Of a stretch of 64,000 nt of DNA, positions 9,802-17,180 are shown in pieces (position 1 is the stretch's first letter; every line of letters begins with the position of its first letter). Origin of the DNA: Alteromonas sp. 1_MG-2023 (GTDB taxonomy: Bacteria > Pseudomonadota > Gammaproteobacteria > Enterobacterales > Alteromonadaceae); assembly GCF_030547075.1 (NCBI RefSeq), contig NZ_JAUOQH010000011.1:62001-126000 (forward strand), read 5' to 3'. A program made the translations under genes and the position numbers. The notes below the pieces were generated by a model. The model was not told the origin of the DNA, searched no databases, and saw only the letters and a list, made by a program, of their open reading frames with translations.

Positions 9802-11184
9802 ATGATAAAAAGCATTCCGACATTCGTAAAACTTTCAGCATTACCAGCACTATCCTTTGCCTTTGCATTAACCGCGCAGGCGCAAAGTGAACAGCAGCAA
9901 TCCTTGTATAAAATAGCCGAAGATATTTCCCCTAAGCGCATTGAAAGCGATATCACCACACTTGTGAATTTTGGTACGCGTCATACCCTGTCTGAAACCG
10001 AGTCAGATACTCGCGGCATTGGCGCAGCAAGGCGCTGGATTAAAGCTGAGTTTGAAAAAATATCAGCTGAGTGTGGGGGTTGCTTAGAAGTGTACTTTCA
10101 GTCTGAAACTATTAGCGGTGAAAAACGCATTCCTGACCCTGTCGACGTTGTGAGCGTTATTGCTATTCAACGCGGCAGTACCGATCCTGGTCGTTACGTG
10201 ATGATGTCTGGTGATATAGATTCTCGGGTATCTGACGTGATGGACTTTACATCGGACTCGCCTGGCGCAAACGACAATGCGTCTGGGGTAGCTGGCACAC
10301 TGGAAGCCGCACGCATATTATCGAAATATACATTTAACGGCAGCATTGTGTACGCCGCACTTGCTGGTGAAGAACAAGGTTTGTTTGGCGGCCGTATTAT
10401 GGCGAAGCAAGCGCAGAAAGATGGTTGGCGGTTAAAGGCCGTATTGAACAACGACATGATTGGCAATATTGAAGGTGTTAATGGCGTAATTAATAACACC
10501 ACCGCGCGTATATTTGCTGAAGGCACCCGCGTGACCGAAACTTCGGATGAAGCGCGTACCCGCCGTTTCACCGGTGGTGAAGTAGATTCACCAAGCAGAA
10601 ACTTAGCAAGATACATCGATAACATTGCCGACCAATACATTGAAAATTTAGACACCATGGTGATTTATCGATTAGACCGCTTTGGTCGTGGTGGTCACCA
10701 TCGCCCTTTCAACGATTTAGGTTTCCCCGGTATTCGTATCATGGAAACCAATGAAAACTACACTCGCCAGCACCAAGACCTTCGAGAAGAAGACGGTATT
10801 AAGTATGGCGATACTTTAGATGGCGTTAATTTTGATTATGCAGCCAAGCTTACTGGCCTAAATGCCGTATCACTGGCAGCTATGGCCTGGGCGCCCAACC
10901 CGCCGGCTAACGTTACGATTAAAGGTGCCGTTCAGCCATCCACCACACTAATGTGGGAAGCGGCAGATGCAGCACAAAACCCGCAACTGTCGGGCTACAA
11001 GATTTACTGGCGCCACACCGATGCACCACAATGGGAATTTAGTAAGTTTGTTGGTAAGGTGAGCGAAGCCACATTGGAAAACGTAGTGATTGATAACTAC
11101 TTTTTTGGGGTAGCCAGCGTAAATAACGATGGTATTGAAAGCCCAGTTGTATACCCAGGTGCTGCAGGCAGTTTTGGCCAGTAA
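9802..11184 (+). CDS. Secreted M28-family zinc peptidase with C-terminal Fn3-like domain
   Basis: Predicted exported aminopeptidase-like enzyme, 460 aa. Start chosen at ATG 9802 because GGAGA lies 5 bases before it and it gives a clean signal peptide (MIKSIPTFVKLSALPALSFA ... TAQA); upstream in-frame starts at 9748, 9772 and 9790 would spoil it. M28 metal-site motifs: GANDNASG (Asp), GEEQGLFGG (Glu-Glu), NNDMIGN (Asp) and GGHHRPF (His). The first ligand position, usually His in GHxDS, reads MSGDIDSR, so His is replaced by Asp. The last 85 residues (NPPANVTIKGA ... WEAADAAQNPQLSGYKIYW) look like a fibronectin III-type domain. Monocistronic. Confidence 0.88.
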   Translation: MIKSIPTFVKLSALPALSFAFALTAQAQSEQQQSLYKIAEDISPKRIESDITTLVNFGTRHTLSETESDTRGIGAARRWIKAEFEKISAECGGCLEVYFQSETISGEKRIPDPVDVVSVIAIQRGSTDPGRYVMMSGDIDSRVSDVMDFTSDSPGANDNASGVAGTLEAARILSKYTFNGSIVYAALAGEEQGLFGGRIMAKQAQKDGWRLKAVLNNDMIGNIEGVNGVINNTTARIFAEGTRVTETSDEARTRRFTGGEVDSPSRNLARYIDNIADQYIENLDTMVIYRLDRFGRGGHHRPFNDLGFPGIRIMETNENYTRQHQDLREEDGIKYGDTLDGVNFDYAAKLTGLNAVSLAAMAWAPNPPANVTIKGAVQPSTTLMWEAADAAQNPQLSGYKIYWRHTDAPQWEFSKFVGKVSEATLENVVIDNYFFGVASVNNDGIESPVVYPGAAGSFGQ

Positions 11185-11260
11185 CGACTACAATGCTAAT
11201 AGGTACTAATAGGTAGTGGCGCCCATTGATAATAATAATGTTGTTTAGGAGATGTCGCCC

Positions 11261-12235
11261 GTGTCGGTGAGAGTCATCGCTTTATTAAGTTTTATCACAG
11301 TAATAGCGCCAATTAAGGCAAACAGTGTCACGCTTGCTGCGTCACCTTTTGAAACTTATGTCAGTGATGAGGGCGAACCTTCTAGACTAACGTCCATTGT
11401 TGAAACCGCGTTTTCTCGCATGCAAACTAGCTTAGAGCTTCAGGTTATGCGAGAAGCTTTTTTAGGCAGCGCGGTGCGCTCTGGCAAGGTAGATGGTGAA
11501 TTTGCCTATATAGATTTAGGCGAAAGAAAAGACGCGATTACTCTATCAGCCCCCTACTTGCCCATCTATTTATATGCCACCGGCAAAAAATACGATGTTG
11601 AAGAAATAAAGCTAATTCCGCATTTAAAAGACAGTCGCGTAGCGATAGAAAACCGTTTTGCTAATACACCAAAGTTCCGCATGCTAAAAGAAGTGAAATG
11701 GTCGCGTAACCCCAGTACGTATGATGCCTTTAAGCAGCTCGCCGATGACAGAGCCCCTTACCTAATTACTACTCGTTTACTTATTGAAGAATTTAACTTG
11801 CTGCTTGAAAAAGACGGCGAAGAACTTTTACACATGTCTTCAGCAGTATTGATGAACGCAGGTTTTTCCTTGGCTCTTGGCAACAATACGCCAAACGCTA
11901 AGGCCACTATTGAAGCGTTTGAACAAACGATTCAAGTTATGCAACAGGATGGCAGTTACAACAAAATTCTAGGACTACCTTGGCTTACTAAAGATATTAA
12001 TAACGATGGTGTCGCCGACTATATTGGTGAAACTAGCGTAAGCCTTGTACCAACAGATACACTTGTTGCCTACCCATTAGATAAAGCATTACCTGGTGAT
12101 AGCAGTGTTTACGTTATTGATGGTGTTATCGTAGAGACTAAAGCTGAGGCTATGGCTATGCTTAATGGCGTTAAAGGCGAGCGAGAAAGTCTACTCGACC
12201 CGGATGTTTATAAAACCATGATTAGACGTTGGTAG
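11261..12235 (+). CDS. Periplasmic family-3-like solute-binding protein
   Basis: Exported 324-aa protein with the ABC-type amino-acid-binding (SBP_bac_3) fold: a first lobe beginning VTLAASPFETYVSDEGEPS, the segment REAFLGSAVRSGKVDGEFAYID typical of the substrate cleft, and LPIYLYATGKK. The start is decided by the ribosome site: AGGAG at 11247-11251 is nine bases before GTG 11261 but abuts ATG 11252, so GTG (MSVRVIALLSFITVIAPIKA) is preferred. The tail after about residue 240 (DINNDGVADYIGET ...) is extra and Asp/Asn-rich. No permease or ATPase gene is nearby, so it may serve sensing rather than transport. Substrate unknown. Confidence 0.8.
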   Translation: MSVRVIALLSFITVIAPIKANSVTLAASPFETYVSDEGEPSRLTSIVETAFSRMQTSLELQVMREAFLGSAVRSGKVDGEFAYIDLGERKDAITLSAPYLPIYLYATGKKYDVEEIKLIPHLKDSRVAIENRFANTPKFRMLKEVKWSRNPSTYDAFKQLADDRAPYLITTRLLIEEFNLLLEKDGEELLHMSSAVLMNAGFSLALGNNTPNAKATIEAFEQTIQVMQQDGSYNKILGLPWLTKDINNDGVADYIGETSVSLVPTDTLVAYPLDKALPGDSSVYVIDGVIVETKAEAMAMLNGVKGERESLLDPDVYKTMIRRW

Positions 12236-12373
12236 TTACTTAACTGCCTCATTAGTATCTCTCTTCCACCTATCTCTTTAGCCGCTCTCTCTAACAGCGC
12301 CTTGTACTCGCACTTTGGAAGAGCGGCCTTGTAGTCAATGAAGTTGCGCTTTAGTGCTCACTTGCGTGATTTT

Positions 12374-13402
12374 TCAACTCGTAATTTCAAGAATATCAAA
12401 TGTTGAGTCAGCTTCACCTCGGATCACCAAAATGCAATTAGACGTTTGCGTCGGAACATCTATTTTGTCTTTCCAACCTTCCACATATTTTTGCTGATAG
12501 TCGTTACATCTAAGTTCCACTGAATCAACATTACCTTCAGACACGTCAATTTTAAATTTTGAGAACTCATAAAATTGAGACCACGCGCCTAAACTACTGA
12601 GCTGACCTTTAGTAACATTTGATGATTCAGTCGCCTTTGAAGCCTTAAGCGCGTCGGCAAATTGTTGATGTGTTTGTTGAGATAAATTGAGACCATCAAC
12701 GCTTCCCATACGCGCAAGGGTTTCAGATGCACCATTGAAATTACCGTAGTAAAGCTGTGACTGAAAAAGATTCACCGTAGACTTAGCCAATATTGCTATA
12801 GGTAGGTATTCGTATAAATCTACCGCAATTTGCGATTGGCGCATATATTCTAAAAAATCTTCATTTTTATGATAATAGATAGATTTTAACCATGCAGCTA
12901 AAGCATGTTCGTTTAAATTTTTAGTATGATCTTCTACCAATTCGTCTATAGATGCTTTTATGCTAGCCATATTCGGGGAAGGGCTAGTAAGTGCGTCTAT
13001 TATAGCTTGGTATTCTTCTGCGAAGGCAGGGGTCACGCTACCTTCGCTATGGCCAGCCTCTGAGTATGTGTGTTTAACAAATAAGATTCGAGCACTGGTT
13101 ACTGGTTTATCATCAATTAATGCGGAGGAATATTGTAGGTTTTCTACTAATTTAGTGGTTTTTTTCAGATACCTGTCTTTACCTGAATAATCAAAAACAA
13201 CGATATCTTTTGTTGTTCCGTCTTTATCTATAATAAATGAAACTCGTGTCCAACCTTCCATACCACCGCGCGAGGTAAAAGCATCTTCTATTTTGTTGGC
13301 ATTTTTTATTAATTTAGCGGCTTTAACTTCTTTGCTACTACCAAAAGATAAACTGCTTAACATTAATAATGACACGCATAATAAAGCAGAAAATATTTTC
13401 AA
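12374..13402 (-). CDS. Exported protein with an N-terminal TonB-C-like domain, function unknown
   Basis: 342 aa, signal peptide MKIFSALLCVSLLMLSSLSFG. Residues about 45-115 (GWTRVSFIIDKDGTTKDIVV ... ENLQYSSALIDDKPVTSARI) follow the pattern of the TonB C-terminal domain, but there is no TM/proline-rich TonB spacer, and the rest is helical (LSSPSPNMASIKASIDELVE ... WLKSIYYHKNEDF), perhaps TPR-like. The start is a TTG: AAGGA lies six bases before it on the minus strand, and no in-frame ATG is near. A periplasmic partner of an envelope complex is possible; no function can be given. No operon partner. Confidence 0.75.
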   Translation of the reverse strand: MKIFSALLCVSLLMLSSLSFGSSKEVKAAKLIKNANKIEDAFTSRGGMEGWTRVSFIIDKDGTTKDIVVFDYSGKDRYLKKTTKLVENLQYSSALIDDKPVTSARILFVKHTYSEAGHSEGSVTPAFAEEYQAIIDALTSPSPNMASIKASIDELVEDHTKNLNEHALAAWLKSIYYHKNEDFLEYMRQSQIAVDLYEYLPIAILAKSTVNLFQSQLYYGNFNGASETLARMGSVDGLNLSQQTHQQFADALKASKATESSNVTKGQLSSLGAWSQFYEFSKFKIDVSEGNVDSVELRCNDYQQKYVEGWKDKIDVPTQTSNCILVIRGEADSTFDILEITS

Positions 13403-13708
13403 AACTCATCCTTAATTTTAGCGGGTTAAGAGCAATAATCCTCAACATCGCGTTTCCTATTTAATTCTAGGTTGTTTATAGCATCTATTTTTTACACTTA
13501 ACAACATATCAAAAGGTAAAGTTGAGACTTAATTCCCTCTGAATTTTACGATTACTAGGATAGTGTTGCCAGTGAGCTTGTGTCGCACCTTTCACCGTAA
13601 GTAATTAACCCGATAAAACCCAATGAGCTTCATATTGCGTAAATAAGATTCAACTGCTCATTTAAGTGTTTTCGTGCACCTCCTAACATAATTTTCATCT
13701 GATACTTG

Positions 13709-13722
13709 TTGATCTCAATCAA
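13709..13722 (+). promoter_or_regulatory. FNR/Anr-type box
   Basis: TTGATCTCAATCAA, an exact match to the FNR consensus TTGAT-N4-ATCAA. Its centre (13715.5) lies about 40 bases before the predicted transcription start, the class II activator position, with TAATTT (13743-13748) as the -10 element. This predicts oxygen-responsive activation of the regulator-cioAB operon. Confidence 0.85.
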
Positions 13723-13733
13723 ACTTCGGCATA

Positions 13734-13757
13734 AACTTTCAGTAATTTCTGAAAGTT
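13734..13757. promoter_or_regulatory. Perfect inverted repeat over the -10 element, likely operator
   Basis: Nine-base arms AACTTTCAG and CTGAAAGTT around the spacer TAATTT, which doubles as the probable -10. A dimeric repressor bound here would block the promoter; the first gene of the operon encodes a dimeric winged-helix regulator, so autoregulation is the simplest reading. Confidence 0.7.
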
Positions 13758-13771
13758 CAGCAGGTATAGAC

Positions 13772-14329
13772 ATGAAAATGACACCACTTATTACTTCTGC
13801 GGTTATGCATTTTGGCGAAATGGGCAGTCGTTGGGGCTTTAATCGCACTGTGGGCCAAATTTTGGCGCTTATTGTACTTGCTGACGAGCCCATCTCAGCA
13901 CAGGAAATTGCCGACGCACTCAATATATCTCGCGGTAACACCAGCATGGGGTTGAAGGAGTTACAGTCGTGGCGCTTAGTAAAGCAACATCTTGTTCCCG
14001 GTGAACGAAGAGAGTTCTTTATTGCAGGCGGTGACATTTGGACTCTTGCAAACCGCGTATTCGAAGAGCGACGCAAGCGCGAAATAGACCCTACCATGAG
14101 CTTATTGCGGGATTTATTACTAGACACTCCCGCCAATAAAACTGAAGCGAATGCCCAAGATAAGCTGAATGAAATTCACGACCTATTAGAATCAGTTACG
14201 GCGTGGTCACAAGAGCTTCAGAACTTAGGCCCAGATAAACTTAATACCTTGATGAAACTCGGTTCGGGTGTAGGCCGTATGTTAGAACTGAAAGACAAAC
14301 TTCTTCCGGGAAAAAATTCCGTTAACTAA
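13772..14329 (+). CDS. GbsR/MarR-family transcriptional regulator
   Basis: 185-aa winged-helix regulator. The HTH is clear: ADEPISAQEIADALNISRGNTSMGLKELQSWRLVKQ, followed by a wing (GERREFFIAGG) and a long C-terminal helical dimerisation part. Start set at ATG 13772 because longer in-frame starts run through the FNR box and the operator-like palindrome; a weak CAGG lies upstream. It is 11 bases before cioA and so is the first gene of a regulator-cioA-cioB operon. It probably controls that operon, perhaps through the palindrome at 13734-13757. The ligand is unknown. Confidence 0.85.
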   Translation: MKMTPLITSAVMHFGEMGSRWGFNRTVGQILALIVLADEPISAQEIADALNISRGNTSMGLKELQSWRLVKQHLVPGERREFFIAGGDIWTLANRVFEERRKREIDPTMSLLRDLLLDTPANKTEANAQDKLNEIHDLLESVTAWSQELQNLGPDKLNTLMKLGSGVGRMLELKDKLLPGKNSVN

Positions 14330-14340
14330 GGGGACTATCT

Positions 14341-15702
14341 GTGGATGCGTTTTTGCTGTCTCGTTTACAATTTGCATTAAATATCAGTTTTCATATTCTG
14401 TTTCCTACCATCACCATGGCTATGGGGTGGTTTCTTTTCTACTTTAAATTTCGCTCTAATGTCACGGGCCACCCAGTATGGATGCGCATGTACCGCTTTT
14501 GGGTGCGCGTATTCGCACTAAGCTTTGCACTTGGTGTAGTAAGTGGCGTAACCATGTCTTTCCAATTTGGTACTAACTGGCCAGGCTTCATGGAGCGGGT
14601 AGGTAATGTGGCGGGCCCACTACTAGGTTACGAAGTTCTTACTGCATTTTTCTTAGAAGCCACGTTCCTTGGCATTATGTTATTTGGAATTCGCAGAGTG
14701 CCTAATTGGTTGCATACCCTTTCAACGCTGATTGTGGCTGTGGGTACTACCATGTCTGCCTTTTGGATTTTGGCGTTAAACAGTTGGATGCAAACACCTC
14801 AAGGGCACGAAGTTATCGATGGTGTTGTGTATGCGGTAAATTGGAGCGAAATTATTTTTAATCCTTCGTTCCCTTATCGCTTTGTACACATGATGTTAGC
14901 CTCAGGCTTGACGGCCAGCTTTTTAATAGCCGGTCTATCGGCCTACCGCATGCTAAAAGGCGATGACAAACTTGCGCCAAAGCTTGCCCTTAAAACCGCC
15001 ACCTATACCGCCGCGGTGCTAATCCCTTTGCAAATATTTGCCGGTGATATGCATGGGTTGAACACCTTAGAGAATCAGCCTCAGAAAGTTGCTGCGATGG
15101 AAGGCTTGTGGGATACCACGGAAGGGGCTCCGTTACTGTTGTTTGCCATCCCTGATGAAGAAAGCAGAGAGAACCACTTTGAAATACCAGTTCCCTATGG
15201 TGCCAGCCTCATTTTAACTCACAAAATGGATGGTGAAATTCAAGGACTTAACGACTTTAAAGGCGAGCATCCGCCTGTAGCACCTGTGTTTTTCGGCTTT
15301 AGAGTGATGGTAGGTATGGGCTTTTTAATGTTGGCCGTATCATGGCTTGGCAGTAGCTACCTACTTCGAGGGAAATCTCTCCCTATCTGGCTAAAACGCG
15401 TATTTGCTGGCATGGCATTTAGTGGGTGGATAGCGACGTTAGCGGGTTGGTATGTCACTGAAATCGGTAGACAGCCTTACTTAGTCAGCGGTGTATTACG
15501 TACGCAAGAAGCGGTAACAACACTTCCTCCAGCGAATATCGCTTTCTCGTTCACCATGTACGCCACTATTTATACAATTTTGCTGTTTGCCTACATGGGC
15601 ACGCTGATGTTGATGTGCCGCCGAGCCGTTGAAATTGAAGAAATTTCGACAGAAGAACGTGAAATGGCTAAGGCCAGCAAAATGTCACCGGCCAACACTT
15701 AA
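14341..15702 (+). CDS. cioA: Cytochrome bd-type ubiquinol oxidase subunit I (CioA-like)
   Basis: Haem-bearing subunit I of a bd-type oxidase in the inner membrane, reducing O2 with ubiquinol. 453 aa, GTG start with AAGGGG seven bases upstream. His18 in ALNISFHILFPTITMAMG is the b595/d-side ligand position and RFVHMMLASGLT carries the b558 His; the quinol-loop Lys/Glu pair is kept in QPQKVAAMEG. The Q-loop is short, which places it with the cyanide-insensitive (CIO) subgroup rather than E. coli CydA. The usually invariant GRQPW motif reads GRQPY. Naming it cydA would be equally acceptable. Confidence 0.93.
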   Translation: MDAFLLSRLQFALNISFHILFPTITMAMGWFLFYFKFRSNVTGHPVWMRMYRFWVRVFALSFALGVVSGVTMSFQFGTNWPGFMERVGNVAGPLLGYEVLTAFFLEATFLGIMLFGIRRVPNWLHTLSTLIVAVGTTMSAFWILALNSWMQTPQGHEVIDGVVYAVNWSEIIFNPSFPYRFVHMMLASGLTASFLIAGLSAYRMLKGDDKLAPKLALKTATYTAAVLIPLQIFAGDMHGLNTLENQPQKVAAMEGLWDTTEGAPLLLFAIPDEESRENHFEIPVPYGASLILTHKMDGEIQGLNDFKGEHPPVAPVFFGFRVMVGMGFLMLAVSWLGSSYLLRGKSLPIWLKRVFAGMAFSGWIATLAGWYVTEIGRQPYLVSGVLRTQEAVTTLPPANIAFSFTMYATIYTILLFAYMGTLMLMCRRAVEIEEISTEEREMAKASKMSPANT

Positions 15703-15711
15703 GGAGCAGCT

Positions 15712-16722
15712 ATGTTATTCGAAAATGTATCTACTGAAGCATTAGGGAATATCTATGTTGGCCTACTTGGGCTAGCGGTATTGCTCTACGCCATATTAGA
15801 TGGTTACGACTTAGGGGTAGGTGTATTAATACCGCCTCGTGAAGAGAAGTTCCGTGACGATATGATTGCGTCTATTGGGCCCTATTGGGATGCCAACGAA
15901 ACTTGGCTGGTCTTGGCAGTGGGGTTATTACTCATTGCCTTCCCAGAAGCACACAGCGAAGTGCTTCAAAGCCTTTATATACCCGCTACGATAATGTTGC
16001 TGGGGCTTATTTTACGAGGCGTATCGTTCGACTTTCGCGCGAAAGTTGTTCAAGTACATAAACGCAAGTGGGATCTTACGTTTAAGTACGGTTCATTACT
16101 TACTACGCTGGCGCAAGGGTATATGTTGGGTATTTACGTCACGGGTTTGCGCACCGATTTATGGGCACAAGGCTTTGCCTTACTGTCGGCGGTTGGAGTA
16201 ACTGCAGCGTATGCTTTTATTGGCTCGTGCTGGCTAATTCTTAAAGCCGAAAATAAATTACAAGCCAAAGCTTATTACTGGGCGCGCAGAGGACTATTTG
16301 CCCTTTCAATAGGAATAGTCGCGGTAAGCCTCGCAAACTTAACCTTGCATGATGATGTGCGTGACTTATGGTTATCATCCTCGATTGGCTATGTACTAAT
16401 GGCTATTCCTGTTGCCTGCTTTCTATTACTTAGCTTGTGTGGGGTGTTGTTGAAAAAGCTGCCTGATGCGGGCGGTAAAGGTGAATGGATGCCTTTTGCT
16501 ATTGCGCTAACGGTGTTTGTGCTTTGCTTCACCGCTTTTGGGGTAAGTTACTATCCATTCGTAATACCCGGGCACCTTACCGTGCAAGATGCGCTAAGCG
16601 ATGCTAATTCACTTCGCTTTTTATTAGTGGGTGTGGTCATTGTAGTGCCCTGCATTCTTGCTTACACCGCAATGGTTTATAAAATATTTTCCGGAAAATC
16701 TGAGAAACTTAGTTACTACTAA
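15712..16722 (+). CDS. cioB: Cytochrome bd-type ubiquinol oxidase subunit II (CioB-like)
   Basis: Structural partner of CioA, 336 aa, AAGGAG five bases before the ATG. Typical features: the early segment LLYAILDGYDLGVGVL, IGPYWDANETWLVLAVGLLLIAFPEAHSEVL in TM2-3, LRGVSFDFRAKV, about eight to nine TM helices, and FVIPGHLTVQDALSD near the end. Ten bases after cioA; a hairpin terminator follows, and no cydX-like small subunit gene is seen between the stop and that terminator. Confidence 0.94.
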   Translation: MLFENVSTEALGNIYVGLLGLAVLLYAILDGYDLGVGVLIPPREEKFRDDMIASIGPYWDANETWLVLAVGLLLIAFPEAHSEVLQSLYIPATIMLLGLILRGVSFDFRAKVVQVHKRKWDLTFKYGSLLTTLAQGYMLGIYVTGLRTDLWAQGFALLSAVGVTAAYAFIGSCWLILKAENKLQAKAYYWARRGLFALSIGIVAVSLANLTLHDDVRDLWLSSSIGYVLMAIPVACFLLLSLCGVLLKKLPDAGGKGEWMPFAIALTVFVLCFTAFGVSYYPFVIPGHLTVQDALSDANSLRFLLVGVVIVVPCILAYTAMVYKIFSGKSEKLSYY

Positions 16723-16774
16723 GCTTTTAATGAAAGACTTATCCAGCCGTTGCAAGTAATCATTACCACATTAC

Positions 16775-16811
16775 AAAAGGCCTCTAACCTTCTGGTTCAG
16801 GGGCTTTTTCA
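16775..16811 (+). terminator. Terminator of the cytochrome bd operon
   Basis: Stem AAAAGGCCTCTAACC pairing with GGTTCAGGGGCTTTTT (one bulge, one mismatch), loop TTCT, followed by U-run. Located about 50 bases after cioB. Confidence 0.85.
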
Positions 16812-16921
16812 TACCCGTTAAATATAGATCACCTTCAAAGAATAAAAAACCAAACCTTAACGTAAATAAAAATTTACACCAATATAAATAAAAATACCCC
16901 TTAATTTCTTTTATGACGGTG

Positions 16922-16950
16922 TTGACATAATTATTAAATATACGTATGCT
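16922..16950 (+). promoter_or_regulatory. Sigma-70 promoter of the small orphan gene
   Basis: TTGACA (16922-16927), 17-base spacer, TATGCT (16945-16950). A consensus -35 with ideal spacing, just after the bd-operon terminator and 31 bases before the small gene's ATG. Confidence 0.75.
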
Positions 16951-16981
16951 TATTTTGGGCAGAATTAAAAGGAGTTCCATC

Positions 16982-17146
16982 ATGAATAATGTAGTTAAAT
17001 CATTTTCAAGGTTCTTCAGGCGTGCTCACCCCTATACAGTCGCTTACTATATAGGTCGGAAAAATGCTCAAAATATTTTAGGATGTAAGATCCAAAAGAA
17101 ATCCAAGATTTTTGCTAGCAAGCAAACTGAAGAACAAAAGCATTAG
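16982..17146 (+). CDS. 54-aa basic protein, unknown function
   Basis: Starts at ATG 16982 with AAGGAG eight bases upstream; the in-frame ATG at 16946 lies inside the -10 and is excluded. Product MNNVVKSFSRFFRRAHPYTV ... EEQKH is rich in Lys/Arg with aromatic residues (FFRR, AYYIGRK), one Cys and no obvious membrane span. I do not recognise it. A consensus promoter on one side, a perfect 9-bp terminator on the other and a strong ribosome site together argue that it is a real monocistronic gene despite its size. Possibilities are a nucleic-acid- or membrane-associated small protein; none is supported beyond charge. Confidence 0.65.
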   Translation: MNNVVKSFSRFFRRAHPYTVAYYIGRKNAQNILGCKIQKKSKIFASKQTEEQKH

Positions 17147-17150
17147 TAAC

Positions 17151-17180
17151 GAAGGGCCCCTAACAGGGCCCTTCTTGCAT
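17151..17180. terminator. Bidirectional terminator
   Basis: Perfect stem GAAGGGCCC (17151-17159) / GGGCCCTTC (17166-17174) with a 6-base loop, between the convergent small gene and the chemoreceptor gene. U-runs are short (TTGCATT), yet stem stability is high. Confidence 0.8.

Larger units (their letters stand above)
13403..13771. other. 369-base spacer carrying the FNR box and operator of the cytochrome bd operon
   Basis: Between the divergent TTG-start gene and the GbsR-like regulator. No gene is visible. The right end contains the FNR-type box and inverted repeat listed separately; the left end holds the promoter of the minus-strand gene, which I cannot place with certainty. Confidence 0.6.

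Noticed and set aside
10194..10658. 154-aa minus-strand frame inside the M28 peptidase
   Set aside because: Antisense shadow; no family features.
13630..14136. 168-aa minus-strand frame opposite the GbsR-like gene
   Set aside because: Antisense shadow covering the FNR box and operator; no domain and no ribosome site.
16771..16983. 70-aa minus-strand frame after cioB
   Set aside because: It spans the bd-operon terminator and the next promoter; AT-rich low-complexity product (Phe/Leu/Lys).
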